Made by a program: the position numbers and the translations under genes. Of a DNA stretch of 63,271 bases, positions 8,059-16,698 are shown piece by piece. Below the pieces are notes generated by a model. That model saw only the letters and a list, made by a program, of their open reading frames with translations. It had not been told where the DNA came from and searched no databases. Origin of the DNA: a virus; the IMG/VR virus record IMGVR_UViG_3300008459_009572, positions 1 to 63,271 of that record; one strand, written 5' to 3'. Position 1 is the stretch's first letter; the number at the start of each line of letters is the position of its first letter.

Positions 8059-8556
8059 ATGAATTTAATTTTTACGAAGATAACAAAAGACGATTTGGTA
8101 TTTGTAAATAAAATTCGTAATGAATATGCTGTTGAATACTTACATAATAGTCAAACCTACTCATTAGAAGAAACACATGATTGGTTTAATAAGGCTAACC
8201 CTGATTTTTGGATTATATTAGATTCAGATTTGAAAATAAAAGTTGGATATTTTAGATTATCAAATTATTCAAAAGAAAATAAAAACATATATGTTGGGGC
8301 TGATATAGCACCTGAATATAAAGGGAAAGGATATGGTAGGAATGCTTACAAAATATTTATACCTTATTTGTTTGAACAATACGATTTACATAAAATAACA
8401 TTAGAAGTTCTTTCTACAAACATAATAGCTAAAAATCTATATGAAAGTTTAGGATTTACTTATGAAGGTAAAAAAAGAGAAGAAATTTATAAAAATGGAA
8501 AGTGGATTGATTCAATTATAATGTCACTACTAAAGTCAGAATACAAAAGTAAATAA
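8059..8556 (+). CDS. GNAT family N-acetyltransferase
   Basis: 165 residues of the RimJ/RimL-like type used in amino-sugar acylation. The core is visible: GYFRLSNY, IYVGADIAPEYKGKGYG with the acetyl-CoA pyrophosphate loop, then NLYESLGFTYEGKKREEIYKNGKW. It probably acetylates the product of the upstream aminotransferase. The ATG at 8059 is chosen over the TTG at 8050, which overlaps the upstream gene. Confidence 0.85.
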   Translation: MNLIFTKITKDDLVFVNKIRNEYAVEYLHNSQTYSLEETHDWFNKANPDFWIILDSDLKIKVGYFRLSNYSKENKNIYVGADIAPEYKGKGYGRNAYKIFIPYLFEQYDLHKITLEVLSTNIIAKNLYESLGFTYEGKKREEIYKNGKWIDSIIMSLLKSEYKSK

Positions 8557-8588
8557 TTTGACTTTGTCAAAATAAAATCTTATATTTA
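8557..8588 (+). promoter_or_regulatory. Phage promoter with palindrome, upstream of DNA polymerase
   Basis: TTTG at 8557, exactly 20 bases, then TATATTTA at 8581, with the start codon at 8595. The TTTG is the left end of a perfect TTTGAC-TTT-GTCAAA palindrome, as at 3867. The spacing matches the -33/-7 promoters of Bacteroidota. Confidence 0.68.
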
Positions 8589-8594
8589 AGGGTT

Positions 8595-11171
8595 ATGTAT
8601 CAAGCAATCTACTACGACGGGAAACCGAATTACAAATTTCATGTGCGCGATGATAAGAAGGGATGGAGTGAATTTCAATACACTATTCCTCGCTATCAAA
8701 TAGATGATAATGGTCAATTTCCAACCTTAGATGGTAAACGTGCAAAAGCAGTTACCAAATATGAATGGAATGATAATCATCTATATGAATCAGATATTGA
8801 TCGCTTAACAGCAGTATTAATTGATAAGTATAAAGATAGCGATGACACTCCTGAATGGCACAATATAGTTTACTTTGATATTGAGTGTGAAATTGGTGGT
8901 GCATTAACTGCTGAATACATCAAATCAGCACCGATGAAAATCACCTCTATCTCAGTTTATGATGCTACAGGTAAAAAATATTACTGTTTAATATTAGATG
9001 AAAAAAAACAATTACAAGCAGTAAATGAAGCTGATAAGCAGGTAGTACCTTGCTCTAATGAAGAGGAATTATTATCATTGTTCCTTACATTATGGGAAAC
9101 AATTGATCCAACTATTATTACAGGATGGAATAGTGGATTCTTTGACGTTCCTTATCTATATTATAGGTTATGTAATGTATTAGGATCAAGTGAGGCAGCT
9201 CGTTTATCTCCACTTCGTAAATTTAAATTTACTGAATGGGATACAGCTCAGCCAATTGAAATAGCAGGTATTAATCATCTTGATTATTTACTATTATATA
9301 AAAAATACAATCCTAAAAACGAACCATCTTATAAACTAGGTGATATAGGAACCAAATACGTTAAATTAGGTAAGATAGAATATGAAGGTAATTTAGATCG
9401 TTTATTTAAAGAGGATGTAAGTAAGTATATTGAGTATAACCTTCGTGACGTAGAGATTATTATTGAATTAGAAAAGAAATTTAAATTTATTGAATTAACA
9501 GTTGCTATCTGTCATTTGTGTCATGTGCCTTATGAAATGATTTATTTATCAACTGTATTAAACGATGGAGCTATATTAACTTACCTAAAACGCAATAATA
9601 TAGTTTCACCAAATAAACCTACAACTACAAACCCATCACTTAAAGAAGCACATGAAGAATATGCTGGTGGTTATCTTAAAGATCCTGTTCCTGGGTTGTA
9701 TGAGTGGGTTATTGATTTAGACTTTACCTCACTATATCCTTCAATTATTAGATCACTTAATATTGGAATTGAAACATTTGTAGGTCGTGTTGTAAATAAA
9801 GATAAATATGATAATAATTGGACATTAGATGATTTAAAGCAAATGGATCCTAATGATACAATTACTATTGAAAAACTAACTGAAAAACGTACTACACAAC
9901 AAGCAGTAGTAAAAGTAGGAACATTAATTGCTCTTATTGAAGATAACAATTGGATGATTGCTGCTTCGGGTGCTATGTTTAGAACAGACCGCACCTCAGT
10001 AGTATGTGATGTATTAACTGATTGGTTTAATAAACGTGTTGAATATAAAAACCTGATGAAAAAAGCATACAAATCAGGTGATGCTGTTAAAGGTGAATTC
10101 TATAATCGTAGACAACATGCTTATAAAATTAAACTAAATGACGTTTATGGTTGTTATGCTATTAATGGTTGGAGATATACTGATGGACATAAAATGCTAT
10201 CTAAAGCAATCACATTAACAGGCCAACGATTAGACCAAGAATCAATTAAGTTTGTTAATAGATGGATGAATGAACAACTTAGTACCGAAGATAAAGATTA
10301 TGTTGTAACAGCAGATACTGATTCTCTTTTTATTCACGTTAAAGACCTAGTATTACAACGCCACCCAGAAACCAAAACTAAAGATGAATATATTAAAGCA
10401 GTATTAGAAATTGCTACTGAAATACAAAAAGCAGCAAATGATTACATTGATAACTTTACTAAAACTGCTTTTAATGTTAAAGAACGTTCTCATTACTTTG
10501 AATTAAAGCAAGAGGTAATTATTGAAAGGGGCTACTTTGCAGGTAAAAGACGTTATGCAATGTATATTGTAAATAAAGAAGGTGTTACTGTTGAAGAGCT
10601 AGATATGAAAGGACTAGATTTGATGAAATCAAATATGACTCCAATGTATTCTAAATTTGGAGAAAAATTACTTCAAGACATTATGTTTGGTAAATCTAAA
10701 GTAGAAATTGATCAACAAATAATTGATTTTAAGAAGCATATTAAAAATATTCCTATTGAAGAGGTAGCTAAACCAACAGGAGTAAAAAACATAGAATCAT
10801 ATATTGAACGTGCTCCTAAAGCAGGTGAAATATTTAGTACATTAAAATTAAAATGTCCTATTAATACTAAAGCAGCTATCTACTACAATGATCTACTTAA
10901 ATTTAGAAAGGTGGATAAGCAATATCCTCGTTTTACCGTCGGGGATAAAATGAAGTATATTCAATTAAAAACAAACCCATATGGAATTGATGTAATTGGA
11001 TTTACAGGTAATGATCCTGATTTTATAGTTAAGTTGATTGATGAATTTGCTGATAGAGAAGAGGGATTCGAATCAACACTACTAAATAAATTAAAAGGTA
11101 TTTATGAGGATTTAGGATGGAATTTTCCCTCATTAAATGATAAAGTTAATAAATTTTTTAAATTCGTATAA
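8595..11171 (+). CDS. Family B DNA polymerase (T4 gp43-like)
   Basis: 858 residues, full length for the family. The 3'-5' exonuclease motifs are D95-x-E97 in VYFDIECEI, TGWNSGFFDVPY and YNLRDVEIII. Polymerase motifs follow: motif A DLDFTSLYPSII near residue 376, motif B KIKLNDVYG, motif C ADTDSLF near residue 573, and a late GKRRYAMYI. It replicates the phage genome with the clamp at 11511 and the clamp loader at 14728 and 16113. It has its own promoter. Confidence 0.96.
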   Translation: MYQAIYYDGKPNYKFHVRDDKKGWSEFQYTIPRYQIDDNGQFPTLDGKRAKAVTKYEWNDNHLYESDIDRLTAVLIDKYKDSDDTPEWHNIVYFDIECEIGGALTAEYIKSAPMKITSISVYDATGKKYYCLILDEKKQLQAVNEADKQVVPCSNEEELLSLFLTLWETIDPTIITGWNSGFFDVPYLYYRLCNVLGSSEAARLSPLRKFKFTEWDTAQPIEIAGINHLDYLLLYKKYNPKNEPSYKLGDIGTKYVKLGKIEYEGNLDRLFKEDVSKYIEYNLRDVEIIIELEKKFKFIELTVAICHLCHVPYEMIYLSTVLNDGAILTYLKRNNIVSPNKPTTTNPSLKEAHEEYAGGYLKDPVPGLYEWVIDLDFTSLYPSIIRSLNIGIETFVGRVVNKDKYDNNWTLDDLKQMDPNDTITIEKLTEKRTTQQAVVKVGTLIALIEDNNWMIAASGAMFRTDRTSVVCDVLTDWFNKRVEYKNLMKKAYKSGDAVKGEFYNRRQHAYKIKLNDVYGCYAINGWRYTDGHKMLSKAITLTGQRLDQESIKFVNRWMNEQLSTEDKDYVVTADTDSLFIHVKDLVLQRHPETKTKDEYIKAVLEIATEIQKAANDYIDNFTKTAFNVKERSHYFELKQEVIIERGYFAGKRRYAMYIVNKEGVTVEELDMKGLDLMKSNMTPMYSKFGEKLLQDIMFGKSKVEIDQQIIDFKKHIKNIPIEEVAKPTGVKNIESYIERAPKAGEIFSTLKLKCPINTKAAIYYNDLLKFRKVDKQYPRFTVGDKMKYIQLKTNPYGIDVIGFTGNDPDFIVKLIDEFADREEGFESTLLNKLKGIYEDLGWNFPSLNDKVNKFFKFV

Positions 11172-11509
11172 TGTATATATTAAAAGGTTTTATATTTGGT
11201 TTACTTGCTCAAATACTTACATTTCTTCAACTACAAGGACAAATGAAGTATGAATGGTTTAAAAACAATACTCTTATAATAGCATGTTTAGGAATACCAA
11301 TATCATTACTATTCATGTATTCAGTAAAAAATCTTGTATTAGCATATGATGGTGCTATATGGCCATCTCGCTTAATTGGATTTGGAATAGGAGTAGTAAC
11401 ATTTGCTCTTATGTCACATTTTATGTTTAGAGAACCTATAACAACTAAAACTCTTATTTGTTTGGGCTTAGGAGTTTGCATAATTTTAGTACAACTATTT
11501 TGGAAATAA
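11171..11509 (+). CDS. Four-helix membrane protein, DMT/EamA-like
   Basis: 112 residues with about four hydrophobic helices. The C-terminal half (MSHFMFREPITTKTLICLGLG) resembles one half of drug/metabolite transporters or small multidrug resistance proteins. It starts on the last base of the polymerase gene (TAATG) and ends 1 base before the clamp gene. Why it lies in a replication operon is unknown; transport is not demonstrated. Confidence 0.6.
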   Translation: MYILKGFIFGLLAQILTFLQLQGQMKYEWFKNNTLIIACLGIPISLLFMYSVKNLVLAYDGAIWPSRLIGFGIGVVTFALMSHFMFREPITTKTLICLGLGVCIILVQLFWK

Positions 11510-11510
11510 T

Positions 11511-12242
11511 ATGGAAAAACAATTATTAGTATCAGTTATTGAAAAGTATTACCTAAACGGAATACACGAGAAAGTAAAATGGACAATTAAAGATAAAAAA
11601 GTACAGATACTGTTTACATCTGCAACTAAAGATCTAGCAGGATCGGTTGAAGCAGATAATTTTGATCTTGAAGATTGTACATTGGGAATTTATGATACAA
11701 ATAAACTCCTTAAATTAATCGGTATTACAAATCAATTCGTTCAATTAAATGTTGAAACTAAAAATGGTACTTCAACTAAATTGAATATTGCTGATCAAGA
11801 ATATGATTTGACTTATCACCTTGCTGATTTGAGAATGATGCCTATGGAAACAATGGTGTTAGATGAATCTCAAATTACATTTAATTATTCATTCAATATT
11901 GATTCTGAATTTATTGAGCGATATAATAAAGCAAAGAAAGCATTAGGTAGTGATGAGGTAAGAATACAAGCATTATTTAATGATGAAGGTGATAAAGGTA
12001 TTTATTTTACATTAGGTGGTAAAACATCACATGATGATAAAATTAGTTTCCAAACACCAAATGCTGAAATGGAATTACCATCCCAAGAATATCAATATAA
12101 TGCTAATTACTTATTTGAGATATTTACAGAAAATAAGGGAGCAGAAGGAGTAGGTTATTTTGATGAGAATGGTATTTTAAAATTAGAATTCAACACAGAA
12201 GATTCTATCAAAAGCTTATATTATCTCCCACCGAAAAATTAA
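11511..12242 (+). CDS. Sliding clamp (T4 gp45-like)
   Basis: 243 residues, close to T4 gp45 in length. The pattern of two repeated domains is visible, with a central FNYSFNIDSEFIERYNKA helix region and a C-terminal LEFNTEDSIKSLYYLPPKN that matches the clamp ending. It forms a ring that tethers the polymerase. Its position between the polymerase and clamp loader genes supports the call. Confidence 0.82.
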   Translation: MEKQLLVSVIEKYYLNGIHEKVKWTIKDKKVQILFTSATKDLAGSVEADNFDLEDCTLGIYDTNKLLKLIGITNQFVQLNVETKNGTSTKLNIADQEYDLTYHLADLRMMPMETMVLDESQITFNYSFNIDSEFIERYNKAKKALGSDEVRIQALFNDEGDKGIYFTLGGKTSHDDKISFQTPNAEMELPSQEYQYNANYLFEIFTENKGAEGVGYFDENGILKLEFNTEDSIKSLYYLPPKN

Positions 12243-12259
12243 TCCGTATATATTTATGG

Positions 12260-12284
12260 TTGAAGATACATGACAGGTCTTCAA
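12260..12284. repeat. Inverted-repeat element upstream of hsp20 (copy 1)
   Basis: A 25-base element whose reverse complement recurs at 12756-12779 with one mismatch and one missing base. It also has an internal dyad, GAAGA-N11-TCTTC. It lies just downstream of a TATATTTA box at 12249, so it could be an operator or a transcript hairpin controlling the chaperone genes. Confidence 0.65.
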
Positions 12285-12331
12285 ATTATTAATTAACCCG
12301 CTTACCTTCGGGAAGCACAAAAGTGAACATT

Positions 12332-12745
12332 ATGACACAATTAGCACATTGGGGCATTGATCCCTTCGACATTGTTTGGAAAAACTTTTTAAATTCCAAC
12401 TCAACATTTAACACATTCCAAGAAAAAATCAACTATCCAGTTGATATTTATGAAACAGAAACAGGTTTACGATTTGAACTTGCAGTAGTAGGACTTGACA
12501 AATCAGATATAGATATTTTAGTAGAGTCCGATGTATTAAGAATTACCCACGATAAACAAATAACAGAAGAAACAGAAAAGTCTTACCTACAAAGAGGTAT
12601 TGCTCGTCGTTCTTTTGATTTAGCATGGAAAATAGCTTCTAAATTTAATTTATCTAAATTAGATGCTAGATTAGATAAAGGCTTGCTTATTATAGATATT
12701 CCTTATGCAGAGGAAAAAGCACCAAAAAAAGTTACGATTAAATAA
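12332..12745 (+). CDS. Small heat-shock protein (Hsp20, alpha-crystallin domain)
   Basis: 137 residues. The alpha-crystallin core spans about residues 33-130: YPVDIYETETGLRFELAVVGLDKSDIDI, RITHDKQ, YLQRGIARRSFDLAWKI and LDKGLLIIDIPYAEE. It binds unfolding proteins and hands them to chaperonins, which are encoded directly downstream. The ATG at 12332 is preferred over a GTG at 12323. The gene is bracketed by the inverted-repeat elements at 12260 and 12756. A weak hairpin at 12300-12316 lies in its leader. Confidence 0.9.
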   Translation: MTQLAHWGIDPFDIVWKNFLNSNSTFNTFQEKINYPVDIYETETGLRFELAVVGLDKSDIDILVESDVLRITHDKQITEETEKSYLQRGIARRSFDLAWKIASKFNLSKLDARLDKGLLIIDIPYAEEKAPKKVTIK

Positions 12746-12755
12746 GTTTTGAAAA

Positions 12756-12779
12756 TCGAAGACCTGTCATTATCTTCAA
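12756..12779. repeat. Inverted-repeat element upstream of groES (copy 2)
   Basis: Reverse-complement partner of the element at 12260-12284. It has the dyad GAAGA-N10-TCTTC and ends 23 bases before the GroES start. Copies thus lie in front of both hsp20 and groES, as expected for a shared operator; pairing of the two copies in RNA around the hsp20 message is also possible. Confidence 0.65.
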
Positions 12780-12802
12780 TTTTTAAATTTTAAAATTATA
12801 AT

Positions 12803-13093
12803 ATGAAGATAAAACCACTGCACAACCACGTTGTGATTAAACAACAAGACGAAACTGAAACAATGTATGGAAACATTGTAGTACCTGATATGGGTAAAGA
12901 AAAACCACTTATGGGAGAAGTAGTAGCTGTAGGACCTGGATTTTATTCGGTTACAGGAACCTTTATTGAAAATAAAATTCAAGTAGGTGAAACAGTAGTA
13001 TTTCCTGCCTTTGGTGGAACTAAAATGACTATTGATGGAGAAGAATATGTTGTAATGAAAGAATCTGATTTGTTGGCAATTTTAGAAAAATAA
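12803..13093 (+). CDS. groES: Co-chaperonin GroES
   Basis: 96 residues, typical for GroES. The N-terminus KIKPLHNHVVIKQ, the mobile-loop region TMYGNIVVPD, GEVVAVGPG, the GETVVFPAFGGTKM block and the C-terminal EEYVVMKESDLLAIL all fit. It caps the GroEL ring encoded 3 bases downstream. It is closer to bacterial GroES than to T4 gp31. Confidence 0.94.
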   Translation: MKIKPLHNHVVIKQQDETETMYGNIVVPDMGKEKPLMGEVVAVGPGFYSVTGTFIENKIQVGETVVFPAFGGTKMTIDGEEYVVMKESDLLAILEK

Positions 13094-13096
13094 ACT

Positions 13097-14707
13097 ATGA
13101 GTAAAATAATAAAATTTGATCGCGACGCGAAAGAAAAATTACAAGTCGGTATTAAAAAAGTACACGATGCTGTAACAGTAACAATGGGTCCTTTTGGACG
13201 CAATGTACTAATTGAAAAAGAACATGGGCAAGTAGCATCAACCAAGGATGGTGTTACAGTTGCTAAAACTATCACATTAGAAGATCCAATTGAAAATATG
13301 GCTGCAACCGTAATTAAACAAGCAGCTCAAAAAACAGTTGATCAAGCAGGTGATGGTACAACAACCTCTACTTTGTTAGCATATAGTATTGCTAATCAAG
13401 CACTTGAGTTAACCTCTAAACCATCAGTTAATGTTACTCAAGTAAAAAAAGGTATTGAAGAAGCAGTTAAAAATGTAGTTGCTGAATTAAAATCAATGTC
13501 TGTAGATATTACTGATGAAAAGCAAATTAAACAAATTGCTACTCTATCAGCTAATGGTGATGAGGAAATTGGAGAATTAGTTGCTACAGCAATTGATAAA
13601 GTAGGAAGAGACGGAATTGTAACAGTAGAAGAATCACGTTCAGGTGAAACTGAACTTGAGGTAGTAGAAGGTCTTCAATTTGATCGTGGTTATAAATCAC
13701 CTTATATGGTGACAGATAACAACACAATGCAAGCTATTTTAAATGATGCCTTTGTATTATTGTATGATGGTCGTTTAAGTGCAGTAAAGGATTTACTTCC
13801 TGTACTTGAGCGTGTATCCTCTGATAATAAAGCATTATTAGTTGTAGCTGAAGATATTGATGGTGAGGCACTATCTACTCTTATTGTAAATAAAATGAGA
13901 GGTATCTTAAAAGTAGCTGCTGTTAAAGCACCTGATTTTGGTGATCGTAGAACATTAATTTTAGAAGACATTGCTACAGTTACAGGTGGTACTGTAATTT
14001 CACCTACTAAAGGAATGAAATTAGAACGCTTTAATATGGAGTGGTTAGGTAAAGCTAGAACAATTACTGTAGGTAAAGATACAACTACAATTGTAGATGG
14101 TAAAGGCAGTGAAGATAAAATTAATGATCGTATTTTAGAGCTCAAATCTCAGATTGAACAAGCAACTTCACCATATGAAATTGAACGTTTACAAGACCGT
14201 TTAGCTAAGATTGTTGGTGGTGTAGCTATTATTAATGTAGGTGGGGGAACTGAGGTTGAGATGAAAGAAAAGAAAGATCGCATTGATGATGCTTTACAAG
14301 CAACAAAAGCAGCACTTGAAGAAGGTATTCTACCAGGTGCTGGTATGGCTTTATTTAGAGCTAAAAATGCAATTAATGATAGAGATAATAGTGATACTGG
14401 ATTAGGAGGACAAATTGTATTTAAAGCTTGTTCAACCCCACTTAATAAAATCTTAACCAATGCTGGCGAAGATTATCATGAATGGTCTTCTATTCTAAAG
14501 GATAAAAATGCAGTTCCTGATATTAAAGGAGATAGAACAGTAGATGCTTTTAAATCAGGTATTATTGATCCAACTAAAGTAGTACGTTGTGCACTTGAAA
14601 ATGCGGCTCATGCTGCTGTTACACTTCTAATGACTGAATGTGTAATACATGATAAACCAACTGAAAAAAAGAAAGATGAGGTTGATTTGTCACAATTTGG
14701 AATGTAA
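13097..14707 (+). CDS. groEL: Chaperonin GroEL
   Basis: 536 residues, full length. The ATP site is intact (VTVTMGPFGRNVLIEK and QAGDGTTTSTLLA), as are the apical-domain block EVVEGLQFDRGYKSPYMVTD and the equatorial DALQATKAALEEGILPGAGMAL. The C-terminus ends DLSQFGM and lacks the Gly-Gly-Met tail of host GroEL. A second chaperonin can fold phage proteins that the host system handles poorly. It forms an operon with groES. Confidence 0.97.
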   Translation: MSKIIKFDRDAKEKLQVGIKKVHDAVTVTMGPFGRNVLIEKEHGQVASTKDGVTVAKTITLEDPIENMAATVIKQAAQKTVDQAGDGTTTSTLLAYSIANQALELTSKPSVNVTQVKKGIEEAVKNVVAELKSMSVDITDEKQIKQIATLSANGDEEIGELVATAIDKVGRDGIVTVEESRSGETELEVVEGLQFDRGYKSPYMVTDNNTMQAILNDAFVLLYDGRLSAVKDLLPVLERVSSDNKALLVVAEDIDGEALSTLIVNKMRGILKVAAVKAPDFGDRRTLILEDIATVTGGTVISPTKGMKLERFNMEWLGKARTITVGKDTTTIVDGKGSEDKINDRILELKSQIEQATSPYEIERLQDRLAKIVGGVAIINVGGGTEVEMKEKKDRIDDALQATKAALEEGILPGAGMALFRAKNAINDRDNSDTGLGGQIVFKACSTPLNKILTNAGEDYHEWSSILKDKNAVPDIKGDRTVDAFKSGIIDPTKVVRCALENAAHAAVTLLMTECVIHDKPTEKKKDEVDLSQFGM

Positions 14708-14727
14708 TTTGATACAAAATAATAGTT

Positions 14728-15648
14728 ATGAAGCAACACTCACTTTGGATCGAGAAATATAGATCACAAACATTAGAACAATACATAGGTAACGATGCGG
14801 TTAAAGACCGCATCGCTACTTGTATTGCATCAAACGATATACCCCATTTCTTATTTGCTGGCACTGCAGGCACCGGAAAGACTACCCTCGCGAAACTAAT
14901 TGTAAAGAACATCAAATGTGATTATCTTTACATTAATGCCAGCGATGAGAATGGGATTGATATTATCAGAGATAAAGTAAAAGGATTTGCATCTACATCA
15001 ACATTCCAACCTCTTAAGGTTGTTATTTTAGATGAGGCTGATTTTTTAACCCAACCAGCACAAGCAGCACTTCGTAATTTGATTGAGGAGTATTCAATTA
15101 CAACTCGATTTATACTTACTTGTAATTATATCGAGCGTTTAATTGATCCAATTCAATCACGTTGTGAAGTACATATTTTAAAACCACCATCTAAAGGTGA
15201 TGTAGCAAGACATATTTGCACTAGTATTTTAGATGTTGAAGGTGTAAAATATGATATGAAAGATATTGCTCAAGTAGTTAATAGTTTTTACCCTGATGTT
15301 AGATCAATTATAAAAACATTACAACAAAATACTAAGAGTAATGAATTAATAATTACTACTTTAGATGATAATTGGTGTAAACAATTAATCCAAATACTAA
15401 AAAAACGCGATAAAGACGCTTGGTATCAAGTTCGCCAACTTGTAGCAGACGCTCAAGTAGATGATTTTCAAGTAGCTTATAAGTATATGTTTGAGCAACT
15501 ACCTGAATTTAGCTACGGACACGATGCCGAATTATCAGTTGTACTAGATGAACATATTTGGAGAGCAGGTGTAGTGCCAGATAAAGAAATTAACTTTGCA
15601 GCTGCAATAGCAAAAATATTAGAAACAACTAAAAAACAAGTAATATGA
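14728..15648 (+). CDS. Clamp loader large subunit (T4 gp44-like AAA+ ATPase)
   Basis: 306 residues. Walker A is GTAGTGKTT at residues 45-53, Walker B is VVILDEAD near residue 98, sensor 1 is FILTCNY and the SRC motif with the arginine finger is in IDPIQSRCEVH. Together with the gp62-like protein at 16113 it would load the sliding clamp. The stop overlaps the next start (ATGA). Confidence 0.92.
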   Translation: MKQHSLWIEKYRSQTLEQYIGNDAVKDRIATCIASNDIPHFLFAGTAGTGKTTLAKLIVKNIKCDYLYINASDENGIDIIRDKVKGFASTSTFQPLKVVILDEADFLTQPAQAALRNLIEEYSITTRFILTCNYIERLIDPIQSRCEVHILKPPSKGDVARHICTSILDVEGVKYDMKDIAQVVNSFYPDVRSIIKTLQQNTKSNELIITTLDDNWCKQLIQILKKRDKDAWYQVRQLVADAQVDDFQVAYKYMFEQLPEFSYGHDAELSVVLDEHIWRAGVVPDKEINFAAAIAKILETTKKQVI

Positions 15649-15884
15649 GTCAAGAACAAATGAATTTAAATATCACATTAGACAAAACTACAGCTGTAAT
15701 TTGTAGTGGGTGTGAAGGAGAAGTATTCACAGATAGTGTTATGCTTAGAAAAGCATCCCGTTTTATTACAGGTACAGCCCAAGATGCCCTTATCCCTATC
15801 CAGGTATTTTCTTGTGTTAAATGTGGTCATGTAAATGAAGAATTTCTTCCTTCCCAATTAAGAAACAATGCTGAAAATATTTAA
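15645..15884 (+). CDS. Small zinc-ribbon protein
   Basis: 79 residues with two Cys pairs, CSGC near residue 20 and CVKC near residue 56, spaced as in a zinc ribbon. The position between the two clamp loader subunit genes suggests a role in replication or late transcription, but no family is recognised. Confidence 0.65.
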   Translation: MSQEQMNLNITLDKTTAVICSGCEGEVFTDSVMLRKASRFITGTAQDALIPIQVFSCVKCGHVNEEFLPSQLRNNAENI

Positions 15885-16113
15885 TCGATATAAAATGAAA
15901 TCACAAGAACTACAAGCTGAAAATGATGCTTTAAAAGCACAAGTAATGGGTTTAGCATTTAATCTTAAAGTAGCAGAGGAAAAACTACAGGCTGCACAAA
16001 TGCAAATACAAAATCTAGCTGCTAAAAACGACAGTTTGGCTAGCGAAGTAAGACATCTTAATATGTTGGCTATGACTTCTAATAATAATAAAAACGACTC
16101 AAGATATTACTAA
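15868..16113 (+). CDS. Short coiled-coil protein
   Basis: 81 residues, almost entirely heptad-like helix (SQELQAENDALKAQVMG, then AEEKLQAAQMQIQNLAAK) ending in an Asn/Lys/Ser-rich tail. It overlaps the zinc-ribbon gene by 17 bases; an internal ATG at 15895 is an alternative start that would avoid the overlap. Function unknown. Confidence 0.6.
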   Translation: MLKIFNRYKMKSQELQAENDALKAQVMGLAFNLKVAEEKLQAAQMQIQNLAAKNDSLASEVRHLNMLAMTSNNNKNDSRYY

Positions 16114-16484
16114 TGAATATATTTGATCATCTTAAAAATATTACTACTAATAAGGGATCATACTTAGGAGATGAAGGATGGAACAACTGGATGATTAATC
16201 GTTATCTTAGTATGGATCCTGATTATTGTGAAGTAGTTAATTATGTTCAAAAGAATACTTGGCAAATGAAAGGAGAGTATTTATATAACCTATATAAGGA
16301 TCTTATTCCTAAACAATATAAATTTCTTAAATACATTAAAGCTAAGAATAAAAAGGAATATAAAGTTGATCAAGTAGAAGCAGTAGCTACTTATTTTGAA
16401 ATTAGTAAAAAGGAAGCTAAACAGTATATTGATATGCTTTCTAAAGATGAATTAGAAAATATAATACTACAAATCAATGGATAA
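16113..16484 (+). CDS. Clamp loader small subunit (T4 gp62-like)
   Basis: 123 residues. The sequence WNNWMINRYLSMDPDYCEVV, followed by YNLYKDLIPKQYKFLKYIK and a C-terminal EYKVDQVEAVATYFEISKKEAKQYID helix pair, follows the gp62 pattern. gp62 lacks ATPase motifs and completes the pentameric loader with four gp44 subunits. The gene lies in the expected replication context. Confidence 0.8.
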   Translation: MNIFDHLKNITTNKGSYLGDEGWNNWMINRYLSMDPDYCEVVNYVQKNTWQMKGEYLYNLYKDLIPKQYKFLKYIKAKNKKEYKVDQVEAVATYFEISKKEAKQYIDMLSKDELENIILQING

Positions 16485-16698
16485 AAAATTAGATTCAATA
16501 GTAACTTCAATCATTAGACAGTTTGAAGAACGTTCTGCTAAAGGTAAAGCAAAATATGGTGTTGATTTAGATCGTACTGATTTAGATTTACTAGATTGGA
16601 TTGAGCATGCTAAACAAGAACATATGGATGCTATTTTATATTTAGAAAAAATTAAACAAGAATATATAGCAAGTGGCAGCCAAGAAAAAATTATCTGA
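16477..16698 (+). CDS. MazG-like helical protein
   Basis: 73 residues, short even for the family. The core ERSAKGKAKYGVDLDR followed by WIEHAKQEHMDAILYLEKI fits small phage proteins related to all-alpha NTP pyrophosphohydrolases. It may clean nucleotide pools or be a structural relic of such an enzyme. It overlaps both neighbours. Confidence 0.55.
   Translation: MDKKLDSIVTSIIRQFEERSAKGKAKYGVDLDRTDLDLLDWIEHAKQEHMDAILYLEKIKQEYIASGSQEKII

Noticed and set aside
12300-12316. An RNA thermometer in the hsp20 leader
   Set aside because: The 7-bp hairpin has a mismatch and does not cover a ribosome-binding site, so there is no real support.
12260-12779. Transposon ends around hsp20
   Set aside because: The inverted repeats enclose only the heat-shock gene, with no transposase or target duplication; a regulatory role is simpler.
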